Source: Flavobacterium reichenbachii
Lineage (GTDB): Bacteria > Bacteroidota > Bacteroidia > Flavobacteriales > Flavobacteriaceae
Assembly: GCF_002217435.1 (NCBI RefSeq)
Contig: NZ_MUHF01000001.1
Span: 103,371 to 167,370 of the forward strand
Length of the DNA: 64,000 nt
Direction of reading: 5' to 3'
The notes beneath the pieces were generated by a model. The model had not been told where the DNA came from. It made no database searches and was given only the letters and a program-made list of their open reading frames with translations. Numbering within the stretch: position 1 is the stretch's first letter; each line of letters begins with the position of its first letter. Below, piece after piece: positions 10,604 to 17,468 of the stretch. Both the position numbers and the translations under genes were made by a program.

Positions 10604-11385
10604 TATTCTTCAGTTGCAGGAGCAGTAGCTTCAACAGCCGGTGCAGCTTCAACAGCTGGAGCTTCTTCTGTAAAAACTTCAGTTTCTTTGTCAGAACCTC
10701 TGTCAGAAAGACCTTCAATTACAGCAGCAGTTACTAAAGATAAAATTTTGTCAATTGATTTAGAAGCATCATCATTTGCAGGAATAACGTAATCAACCTC
10801 TCTTGGGTCAGAATTCGTATCAACCATTGCGAAAACTGGAATGTTTAATTTTTGTGCTTCTTTTATTGCGATGTGTTCAGCTTTGATATCTACTACGAAC
10901 AATGCTGCAGGTAGTCTAGACATATCAGCGATTGAACCTAAGTTTTTCTCTAATTTAGCACGTAGACGATCAACTTGCAAACGCTCTTTTTTAGATAACG
11001 TCATGAAAGTACCATCTTTCTTCATTTTATCAATAGAAGACATTTTTTTAACTGCCTTTCTGATAGTTACGAAGTTAGTAAGCATTCCGCCAGGCCATCT
11101 TTCAGTGATGTAAGGCATGTTTGCAGCTTTTGCTTTATCAGCAACGATGTCTTTTGCTTGTTTTTTGGTAGCTACGAATAAGATTTTTCTACCTGATGCA
11201 GCAATTTTTTTCAAAGCTTCGTTAGCTTCTTCAATTTTAGCTGCAGTTTTATATAGATTGATAATGTGAATACCATTACGCTCCATATAAATGTAAGGGG
11301 CCATATTTGGATCCCATTTTCTAGTCATGTGTCCGAAGTGAACACCTGCTTCTAGTAAGTCTTTTACTTCTATTTTGTTTGCCAT
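10603..11385 (-). CDS. rpsB: 30S ribosomal protein S2
   Basis: Ribosomal protein S2 is an essential small-subunit protein. The 260-residue product begins with KDLLEAGVHFGHMTRKWDPNM and contains HIINLYKT, RWPGGMLTNF and the C-terminal-core PALFVVDIKAEHIA and FAMVDTNSDP, all diagnostic for S2. It has a low-complexity Ala/Glu/Pro tail of about 25 residues that is not part of the conserved core. It is followed by tsf and preceded by rplM-rpsI in the same direction. Confidence 0.98.
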   Translation of the reverse strand: MANKIEVKDLLEAGVHFGHMTRKWDPNMAPYIYMERNGIHIINLYKTAAKIEEANEALKKIAASGRKILFVATKKQAKDIVADKAKAANMPYITERWPGGMLTNFVTIRKAVKKMSSIDKMKKDGTFMTLSKKERLQVDRLRAKLEKNLGSIADMSRLPAALFVVDIKAEHIAIKEAQKLNIPVFAMVDTNSDPREVDYVIPANDDASKSIDKILSLVTAAVIEGLSDRGSDKETEVFTEEAPAVEAAPAVEATAPATEE

Positions 11386-11429
11386 TTTTGTACTAGTTTA
11401 CGTTCTGTTGATTAGCAATGTGTTTTGAA

Positions 11430-11494
11430 CTTTAGCTTTAGGCAATATGCTTTAGGCTTTAAGCTTTATGACTTTCAGACTTTCGACTTTCAGA
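11430..11494. repeat. CTTT-headed 7/8-mer repeat upstream of rpsB
   Basis: CTTTAGG, CTTTAAG, CTTTATGA, CTTTCAGA, CTTTCGA and CTTTCAGA follow one another with a 7- or 8-base period, with two more CTTTAG units just before. The array lies in the 226-bp spacer between rpsI and rpsB. Confidence 0.75.
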
Positions 11495-11580
11495 CTCAAC
11501 CCATTTAGATGCTAAACTATTTCCTACCTCGATAGGAGAGCAACAACAACTGTGTTTTTTAATTTCAATAAATTGATGAT

Positions 11581-11603
11581 GTCTTGTACCATTTGTACAA
11601 GAC
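11581..11603. promoter_or_regulatory. Perfect 9-bp hairpin between rpsI and rpsB
   Basis: GTCTTGTAC and GTACAAGAC are exact inverted copies around a 5-base loop, starting 8 bp past the rpsI stop. No T-run follows on the minus strand, so it is not a standard intrinsic terminator. It could be an mRNA processing or stability element, or a leader structure of rpsB. Confidence 0.6.
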
Positions 11604-11611
11604 AGGTAATA

Positions 11612-11998
11612 TTAACGTTTAGAGAATTGGAATCTCTTACGAGCTTTCTTCTGACCGAATTTCTTACGTTCAACCATTCTTGGATCTCTTGTTAATAAAC
11701 CTTCTGGTTTTAAGATAGCTCTGTTTTCGATGTTCACTTCACACATAACACGTGCTAATGCCATTCTTACTGCTTCTGCCTGACCAGTTGAACCACCTCC
11801 GTAAACGTTTACTTTTACATCAAAGTTACTAGCATTTTCTGTCATAGATAATGGTTGTAAAACTTTGTATTGTAAAGTTGCAGTTGGAAAGTAAGTTGCG
11901 AATTCTTTTTTGTTTACAGTGATTTTTCCTGTTCCTTCAGAAACATATACACGTGCAACAGCGGTTTTTCTTCTACCGATTTTGTGAATAACTCCCAT
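11612..11998 (-). CDS. rpsI: 30S ribosomal protein S9
   Basis: This is 128-residue S9 with the conserved IGRRKTAVARVYV start, the central GGGSTGQAEAVRMALAR and the basic tail KKFGQKKARKRFQFSKR that reaches toward the P-site tRNA. Its ATG overlaps the stop of rplM by one base (TAATG), so the two are translationally coupled in the conserved rplM-rpsI operon. Confidence 0.98.
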   Translation of the reverse strand: MGVIHKIGRRKTAVARVYVSEGTGKITVNKKEFATYFPTATLQYKVLQPLSMTENASNFDVKVNVYGGGSTGQAEAVRMALARVMCEVNIENRAILKPEGLLTRDPRMVERKKFGQKKARKRFQFSKR

Positions 11999-12453
11999 TA
12001 CTTAAGATCGTTTAGGTTAACAGTTCTAGGTTTTTGAGCTCCTTGTTTGTGCTCAGATCCTACAACAACATTTAGATTTCTAAAAAGTTCTGCTCCTAAT
12101 TTGTTTTTAGGTAACATTCCTTTTACAGCTTTCTCTACTAATAATGCAGGGTTTTTAGATTGCAATACTTTAGCAGTTAAAGTTCTTTGTCCTCCTGGGT
12201 AACCTGTATGACGCATGTAAATTTTGTCATTCATTTTTGTACCTGTAAGGTTAATTTTTTCTGAGTTGATAACAATTACGTTATCTCCACAGTCAACGTG
12301 CGGTGTGTAACTTGGCTTGTACTTACCTCTTAAGATCATTGCAACCTTTGAAGCAAGACGTCCTAAGTTATGACCTTCAGCATCAACAACAATCCACTCT
12401 TTAGTGATAGTGGCTTTGTTAGCTGAAACTGTTTTGTAGCTTAATGCGTCCAT
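11998..12453 (-). CDS. rplM: 50S ribosomal protein L13
   Basis: This is 151-residue L13, an early assembly protein of the large subunit. Conserved segments are WIVVDAEGHNLGRLAS, LRGKYKPSYTPHVDCGDNVI, RHTGYPGGQ and GMLPKNKLGAE. It is the first gene of the rplM-rpsI operon; a promoter box and a short GC-rich hairpin lie just upstream. Confidence 0.98.
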   Translation of the reverse strand: MDALSYKTVSANKATITKEWIVVDAEGHNLGRLASKVAMILRGKYKPSYTPHVDCGDNVIVINSEKINLTGTKMNDKIYMRHTGYPGGQRTLTAKVLQSKNPALLVEKAVKGMLPKNKLGAELFRNLNVVVGSEHKQGAQKPRTVNLNDLK

Positions 12454-12476
12454 AATATTATTTTAATTAAACATTC

Positions 12477-12496
12477 CATCCCCAATAAAGGGGATG
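12477..12496 (-). promoter_or_regulatory. Leader hairpin of the rplM-rpsI mRNA
   Basis: CATCCCC and GGGGATG form a perfect 7-bp stem around a 6-base AT loop, 24 bp upstream of rplM and immediately after its promoter box. By position it would be at the very 5' end of the transcript. It may be an L13-binding autoregulatory leader or a 5' stability hairpin. Confidence 0.6.
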
Positions 12497-12504
12497 CAAA
12501 AGTA
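12497..12504 (-). promoter_or_regulatory. -7 promoter box of rplM-rpsI
   Basis: TACTTTTG on the minus strand matches TAnnTTTG. It abuts the leader hairpin. Confidence 0.5.
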
Positions 12505-12587
12505 CAATTAATTATTTTAAAACCAAATACCTGAAAAGAATATTTTATATGCTGAAAATCAAGGGGTCAGTTTTTTATTTAAAACAA

Positions 12588-12625
12588 TAAAAAAAAACCA
12601 CCTTCTCAATAAAGCGAAGGTGGTT
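12588..12625 (-). terminator. Terminator of the ferritin-like gene pair
   Basis: AACCACCTTC and GAAGGTGGTT form a 10-bp stem with a 10-nt loop. On the minus strand it is followed by a run of eight or more T, 21 bp after the stop of the second ferritin-like gene. Confidence 0.85.
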
Positions 12626-12645
12626 CGGTATTTGGAATTGTTTTG

Positions 12646-13458
12646 TTAAACAATAAATATATTTGCAATGTCAACTACTTGCTGCGTAGTTAGAGGCTCA
12701 TCGTAAGCTTCAGACCCCGCTGCAGCTCCAAATGCAGCTGCAGTATTAAAGCCTGCCTGCATGGTTACTCCTTCGCCTGCGTAAACGGCTTGTGTCGCTG
12801 CCGGCATTCCGGCACCTCTTTCATCGTTAGAAATCCATCCTTTTAATCCGCGTAAGCGTCGTACTTCAGAAGCATGACGTGCTTCCACAGAATGAATCTG
12901 CAATGCTGCAGTTAATAAATCTGGTGTGGTAATTAAATTAGCCGCCTGACCTTTGTAAGCTCTAACTCCGGTGTCTTCAAAGGCTTGTGCGAGCGCTAAA
13001 AAAGTTGGATAATCTCCAAAAGGATTAAATGCTCCTCCAACAGTAAAGTCAAAAGTAGGTTTAGGGACAAAGTTTGCACTTGCGGTGCCGCCTAATCCTG
13101 CAATTAAAAATTTTACGTGATCTGCTTCATGGTCTGCAATCTGTTGAAAAACTTTTAAATCACGTCCGCCATTTTCTGATGCCGGAATTACTCCAGAATC
13201 CAATGCCATCGCATAAAATTCATTTTCAAGATATTCTAAAGTCAATGCAAACTGCAAAGCTCCAATAGGAGTTGCCGGTGTTGCTGTAATATCTTTTGCA
13301 GATGCTTTATTTACAAGTGCCGATAATCCGAATGGGATTGAGGCATATGCCAGATTTTTTCCGATATTTCCAAACTGATTAAAACTATCTCTTCGAGAGC
13401 CAGTGCTTTTCATTAAATTATCATCAGTGAAGGATTCTATAAATTTTAAAATATTCAT
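12646..13458 (-). CDS. Exported ferritin-like domain protein (Ferritin_2 type)
   Basis: This 270-residue protein begins MNILKFIESF. A segment with SRRDSF followed by a hydrophobic stretch ending near NKASA (about residues 20-55) looks like a degenerate Tat signal. The mature part is a four-helix ferritin-like domain with repeated Glu/His patterns, including LEYLENEFY, QQIADHEADHVKFL, AFEDTGVRAY and HSVEARHASEVRRL. These patterns supply carboxylate/His ligands of a di-metal site. The function of the family is not established; stress or iron roles are only inferred from the fold. I chose the ATG at 13458, 25 bp after the upstream gene, because the longer frame has no good start. Confidence 0.82.
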   Translation of the reverse strand: MNILKFIESFTDDNLMKSTGSRRDSFNQFGNIGKNLAYASIPFGLSALVNKASAKDITATPATPIGALQFALTLEYLENEFYAMALDSGVIPASENGGRDLKVFQQIADHEADHVKFLIAGLGGTASANFVPKPTFDFTVGGAFNPFGDYPTFLALAQAFEDTGVRAYKGQAANLITTPDLLTAALQIHSVEARHASEVRRLRGLKGWISNDERGAGMPAATQAVYAGEGVTMQAGFNTAAAFGAAAGSEAYDEPLTTQQVVDIANIFIV

Positions 13459-13483
13459 AATTTCTAGTTTTAGATAGTTAGGA

Positions 13484-14230
13484 TTAAGGTAAATATTTGG
13501 CAGAAAATTTTGTGGTAATAAATCCTCCAGCAATTGGTAATATTTTAGAAGGATTCTGAGCAGCGTCTAACCCAGTTGACGTGTTTACAATATCATCGCC
13601 TGCAAAGTCTTTAGAATTAGGATTGATAAGACTTCGTATTGCAGAAGCGTGTCTGGCTTCTACCGAAACAATTTTTCCGGCTAATAATAAGTAGTCAGCG
13701 CTTTTAATTAATCTTCCGGCTCCGTTATAAGCAGCAACTCCTGTGTCTTCAAGTGCTTTTGCAGTTGCCAGTACTTCGGCACGGTTATTAAAGTTTAGAG
13801 AACCATAATTAAAAGCCAGCGTTGGCAGTAACTGTGAGCTGGGATCTGGAAGTGCTCCGGTTAAAGCAGCTTTAAAAAAATCTCTGTGAACGACTTCGTG
13901 GTGGTACAAGTCGGTTAAAACCTGTCGTTCGGTAACATTAAAAGTTGCATTAAAACTTGTTGCATTTACTACTTTAGTATAAAAATCTGCTTCCAATTGC
14001 TCCAAGGCATAAGCATAAGTCAATACTCCAAAATCTCCTGAGCCTAAATCAAAAATACCATTTCTGATTCCTGGAAGAGTTGTGTCCTCCATATCATTAT
14101 CATTGTCATTATCGCTGCAGCCTGCTAAAATCAAACCTGTGGTTGCTAATGTTAATCCACTGAGCTTAAGAAAGCTTCTTCTGCTATTCAGTGAAGGGTC
14201 AACTTCATGAATTTTAACTTCGTTTTTCAT
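13484..14230 (-). CDS. Tat-exported ferritin-like lipoprotein
   Basis: This 248-residue paralogue of the next gene carries a clear twin-arginine signal, RRSFLKLSG, and then a lipobox LAGC with the predicted lipidated cysteine near residue 38, followed by an Asp/Asn-rich linker. The ferritin-like part has the same ligand rhythm as its neighbour: LEQLEADFY, DLYHHEVVHRDFF, ALEDTGVAAY and VSVEARHASAIRSL. Tat export suggests folding or cofactor loading in the cytoplasm before export. The two genes are 25 bp apart on one transcript and probably arose by duplication. The start is placed at the ATG at 14230; the longer frame would need a TTG two codons upstream. Confidence 0.85.
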   Translation of the reverse strand: MKNEVKIHEVDPSLNSRRSFLKLSGLTLATTGLILAGCSDNDNDNDMEDTTLPGIRNGIFDLGSGDFGVLTYAYALEQLEADFYTKVVNATSFNATFNVTERQVLTDLYHHEVVHRDFFKAALTGALPDPSSQLLPTLAFNYGSLNFNNRAEVLATAKALEDTGVAAYNGAGRLIKSADYLLLAGKIVSVEARHASAIRSLINPNSKDFAGDDIVNTSTGLDAAQNPSKILPIAGGFITTKFSAKYLP

Positions 14231-14386
14231 AATCAAGTTTTATTAGGTTAATAACATATATTAAGGTATTAACGAAATTTTTAGATATGAGGTTTTAGAA
14301 ATAGCGTTAAATTCTTTCTTTTTAAAAAAGTTGTACTGTTTTGAGCAGGACTTGTGTGATTTTTGTTTTTTTTTCGCTAATTCTAC

Positions 14387-14394
14387 TATATTTG
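14387..14394 (+). promoter_or_regulatory. -7 promoter box of the LacI-type regulator
   Basis: TATATTTG is an exact TAnnTTTG match 25 bp upstream of the ATG. A TTTG at 14362-14365 lies 21 bp before it. Confidence 0.5.
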
Positions 14395-14419
14395 TATTAA
14401 TTACATAAAATTCAATTGG

Positions 14420-15445
14420 ATGAAAGCTAAAGCAACTCTAAAACAAATAGCGAAAGAACTTGGCGTTTCTGTGTCGACAGTTTCTAAGGCATTAAATGAC
14501 AGTCCGGAAATCAGCGAACAAACAAAGGTGAAGATAAAGGAGTATGCCAAACTCAAAAATTACAAGCCGAATGTTATTGGTCTGAATTTAAAAAATCGTA
14601 AAACCAAAACGATCGGAGTAATTATACCTAATATATTAAACTCCTTTTTTGCGAAGGTTTTTAGTGGAATAGAGAAAGTAGCCGATAAAAAAGGATATAA
14701 TGTAATTACCTGTATTTCTAATGAGTCTTTGGAGAAAGAGGTTCATACGCTCGAAATGCTGAGCAACGGGACAATTGATGGTTTCATTTTGTCTGTTTCT
14801 CAAGAAGCACAAAAACTTCAGGATTACAATCATTTTTCTGCTATTATAAATGATGGAACTCCAATTGTAATGTTTGATAGAATTGCAGATGAAGTAGAAT
14901 GTGATAAAGTTGTAGTAGACGATTTTGATTCGGCATTAAATTCTACACAGCATTTAATTAATTTAGGGTGTAAAAATATTGCACTGATTTCTTCTGTAGA
15001 TAATTTAAGTGTTGGAAAGTTAAGAGCAGATGGATATTTGAAAGCGTTAAGCGATAACAATATTCCGGTAAATGAAAAAATTATTCTTCGTACCGATTCT
15101 GAGGAAGATATGAAAAGTAAAATTGATGCTTTGCTTGATAACAAGATCGACGGAATTTTTGCGTTGGACGAAAATGATTCAGTTGCAGCTTTAAGAGTAA
15201 GTTTGAAAAAAGGGTACAAAGTTCCCGAAGATATTTCGATAATAGGTTTTGCAGATGGTATATTGGCTTCTAGACGTTTGTCACCAAGTTTAACAACCGT
15301 AAGCCAGCACGGAATTGAAATTGGAGAAGTAGCAGCCAAAAGGCTTATCCAAAGGCTGGAAGAACCAGAAGGGGAAACCTCAGATTATGAAACGATCGTG
15401 ATTAAAACAAAATTGAAAGAACGAGAATCAACAAGAAAAGTATAA
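14420..15445 (+). CDS. LacI/GalR-family transcriptional regulator
   Basis: This 341-residue DNA-binding regulator has an N-terminal LacI helix-turn-helix (ATLKQIAKELGVSVSTVSKA, residues 4-23, then NDSPEIS) and hinge. A periplasmic-binding-protein-like sensor domain follows, with KTIGVIIPNI, VFSGIEKVA, GIFALDENDSVA and SIIGFADG. LacI-type proteins usually bind a sugar or nucleoside and repress transport or catabolic genes. No such genes are nearby, so its target cannot be named; the divergent ferritin-like pair is the only adjacent operon. A strong terminator follows directly. Confidence 0.93.
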   Translation: MKAKATLKQIAKELGVSVSTVSKALNDSPEISEQTKVKIKEYAKLKNYKPNVIGLNLKNRKTKTIGVIIPNILNSFFAKVFSGIEKVADKKGYNVITCISNESLEKEVHTLEMLSNGTIDGFILSVSQEAQKLQDYNHFSAIINDGTPIVMFDRIADEVECDKVVVDDFDSALNSTQHLINLGCKNIALISSVDNLSVGKLRADGYLKALSDNNIPVNEKIILRTDSEEDMKSKIDALLDNKIDGIFALDENDSVAALRVSLKKGYKVPEDISIIGFADGILASRRLSPSLTTVSQHGIEIGEVAAKRLIQRLEEPEGETSDYETIVIKTKLKERESTRKV

Positions 15446-15450
15446 AACAT

Positions 15451-15486
15451 AAAAAACCATTCGCCGCGACGAATGGTTTTTTATTT
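15451..15486. terminator. Terminator between the LacI-type gene and the 378-residue gene
   Basis: AACCATTCG and CGAATGGTT form a 9-bp stem with a 6-nt GC-rich loop, flanked by A- and T-runs. It can serve both convergent genes. Confidence 0.88.
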
Positions 15487-15501
15487 TCAAGAACTATATT
15501 T

Positions 15502-16638
15502 TTAATCTATTACTTTATTTTTTTTGATAATGTATAAGCTTTTGCTGTCATTGTCAGAAATTAAGGTAAACTTCAAATTAGGATTAGAATAATAGCTGTA
15601 TTTTTCTTTCACTGAGTTTTCCATTTCTTGTTTATTGTCACTCTTGGTGTCATATATGGATTTTTCCTTGTTGCTATAATCATCCAAATAAATATCTTCT
15701 TTTTTAAAATGTAGTGTGTCGTTTGCAAAAGGTATATCGATATAGGCAATTCCTTCCCAGTAATAATAAGTATAAGGACTGTTGGACTGAGTTTGTCCAG
15801 CCATGTTTGAGTTGTACTTTGTTTTTTGATAATATTTGACCTTTATTTTATCGTCAGGTATATCCTCTAATAGATTTTCATTAATGATTTTTTTATTATT
15901 ATTCAGGCTTATATTTCGAGCATCATTATCTATATTTGATCCAACACCATAAAGCACATACCATTGATTATTTGCAAAATACATTATAGATTCTCTTTTA
16001 TTTACTGGTATTGATGTATCTCTCCAAGCAAGAAAAGTTTCCAGATAAATACAATTTGGCACAACAGTGTCATAGTAATATTGCGATAATTTTTCAGCAG
16101 ACCACGTTAAATCTTTGTTTATCGCAATAAATGATTTTTTTTCTTTGTTGCCATCAGTTGGCCAGGTTTGATAGTATAAAAGTGCTTTGTTTACTATTTG
16201 TTTATTAAGCAAAACAATTTCGCCAAACTCAGATTGATTTGAAGTTGAGGTCTTAAAATTAATTGTATCTAAAACCTTCCCAGAGGAATCCAATTTAAAT
16301 AATGTATTAGAAAAATTATTACCGGTATTTCCTCCTCCGTGATCATAAGGTTCTGTTTTGGTGATCGCTTTAACCATAATTTCATCATTAGAAATAGAAA
16401 GAACCTGAAAGTTAAAATTATATGCTCCTCCTTTATGAAGTAGTGTTATATCATGACTGCCGAATTTTTTTACTTCGGATAAGTTTTTATAATCTACAAA
16501 TTCACTTGGTAATTTTGTGCGAGGAAAAAGATTTATAAAAAAAGTATCGATTCCTAAAGCCAGAACAACATTAATTTTATAAACTAAAAATAAGACAACT
16601 ATTGTTACGATAGAGTACATTATTGTTTTCTGTTTCAT
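15502..16638 (-). CDS. Uncharacterised membrane-anchored protein
   Basis: I do not recognise this 378-residue protein. It has a single N-terminal hydrophobic anchor (about 8-30) and a large, polar, Tyr/Asn/Lys-rich exterior domain with beta-type segments and no cysteine pairs or enzyme motif that I can name. The gene begins 10 bp after a detached copy of the polA 3' end (stop at 16649), so it sits where a polA-downstream gene would be expected. Its reading frame is intact. Confidence 0.7.
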   Translation of the reverse strand: MKQKTIMYSIVTIVVLFLVYKINVVLALGIDTFFINLFPRTKLPSEFVDYKNLSEVKKFGSHDITLLHKGGAYNFNFQVLSISNDEIMVKAITKTEPYDHGGGNTGNNFSNTLFKLDSSGKVLDTINFKTSTSNQSEFGEIVLLNKQIVNKALLYYQTWPTDGNKEKKSFIAINKDLTWSAEKLSQYYYDTVVPNCIYLETFLAWRDTSIPVNKRESIMYFANNQWYVLYGVGSNIDNDARNISLNNNKKIINENLLEDIPDDKIKVKYYQKTKYNSNMAGQTQSNSPYTYYYWEGIAYIDIPFANDTLHFKKEDIYLDDYSNKEKSIYDTKSDNKQEMENSVKEKYSYYSNPNLKFTLISDNDSKSLYIIKKNKVID

Positions 16639-16648
16639 TTCTGTTTTC

Positions 16649-16709
16649 TTAATGCGCTCCTAACCAATCTTTACCTAAACCAAGTTCAATATCTAAAGGA
16701 ACGCTCATT
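16649..16709 (-). pseudogene. Detached, diverged copy of the polA 3' end
   Basis: On the minus strand this encodes MSVPLDIELGLGKDWLGAH plus stop, against MAVPLEVELGLGKDWLEAH plus stop at the end of the intact polA (17469-17529). It matches 15 of 19 residues and, by my count, 48 of 59 aligned bases from 16651 to 16709. Upstream of the methionine the similarity stops, and the frame closes after about 15 more codons. Many of the differences are synonymous or conservative, which fits a piece from another functional polA better than a decaying local duplicate. Confidence 0.85.
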
Positions 16710-16769
16710 ATAATTGGCGAAAATTGGTTCAAATCTATTGTCTTTTCATAATTATATTGTGAATTTTAT

Positions 16770-17138
16770 TTAAGAATTTTTTGCAACTATAATTAGTCCC
16801 AATATAAAAGGGAGAGCATAAAAAGCTAATATGACATAATTGGTATTTCTTAAATATATTTTATTCTTCTTATTAAGGTTAGAAGCCTCAATTAAAAGTG
16901 TAACAATTATGAAAAAAAGGATAAAAAGGGAAATAAAAAAAACTATATATGCTATTCCTATATTGCCTGAATAATCTACAATCGAGTATAATAGAAAAAA
17001 AATAAAAAGTGGAATGATTATTCTGATCACGAGGTGAATAATTATGTTGAATACATCTGAGTCCGTACTTTCTTCTGGCTGAGCATTTTTAATCTCAAAA
17101 AGTTTATTTAATTCTTCATTCATGATAACTTTATTCAT
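16770..17138 (-). CDS. Small uncharacterised membrane protein
   Basis: This 122-residue protein has a short acidic N-terminal part and three hydrophobic segments (about 31-50, 60-83, 99-119). No family is recognised. Its ATG overlaps the stop of the 66-residue gene by four bases (ATGA), supporting both frames as real and cotranslated. Together these two genes fill the space between the intact polA and its detached tail copy. Confidence 0.65.
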   Translation of the reverse strand: MNKVIMNEELNKLFEIKNAQPEESTDSDVFNIIIHLVIRIIIPLFIFFLLYSIVDYSGNIGIAYIVFFISLFILFFIIVTLLIEASNLNKKNKIYLRNTNYVILAFYALPFILGLIIVAKNS

Positions 17139-17335
17139 TGTTTTTTGTATAATGCTACAAAAAAAGGCAATAATCCCGCATACGCTAGAAATTTTAAAAA
17201 TTCTATGATTTGAGATAACCTATAGTACGTTGCCTGATCTATTGATATTGAGGCAGTAGATTGTATAAACCAAAATAAATTTACTGTTACAAGTATGCAA
17301 ATTGATATTATTGCTAATAAGGTGTTTTTTTTCAT
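17135..17335 (-). CDS. Small uncharacterised two-helix membrane protein
   Basis: This 66-residue protein has an N-terminal hydrophobic segment (about 5-25) and a second one near the C-terminus (about 47-62), ending in basic residues. No family is recognised. It is coupled by a 4-bp overlap to the following 122-residue membrane protein and starts 134 bp downstream of the polA stop on the same strand. Confidence 0.6.
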   Translation of the reverse strand: MKKNTLLAIISICILVTVNLFWFIQSTASISIDQATYYRLSQIIEFLKFLAYAGLLPFFVALYKKQ

Positions 17336-17468
17336 TTTTATTTTTAGAGAAGATTAGTCTTATTATTTTATATTTTTTGTAATATGTGAATTTTCTTATT
17401 CTTGATTTTGATTTTTTTAATGAAGAGACTCAATTGAGAAATAAATGTAATAAACTTTTTTTTTGTTT

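Noticed and set aside
14237..14419. LacI-type regulator as controller of the divergent ferritin-like pair
   Set aside because: I found no convincing palindromic LacI-type operator in the 190-bp spacer, so the link rests on adjacency only.
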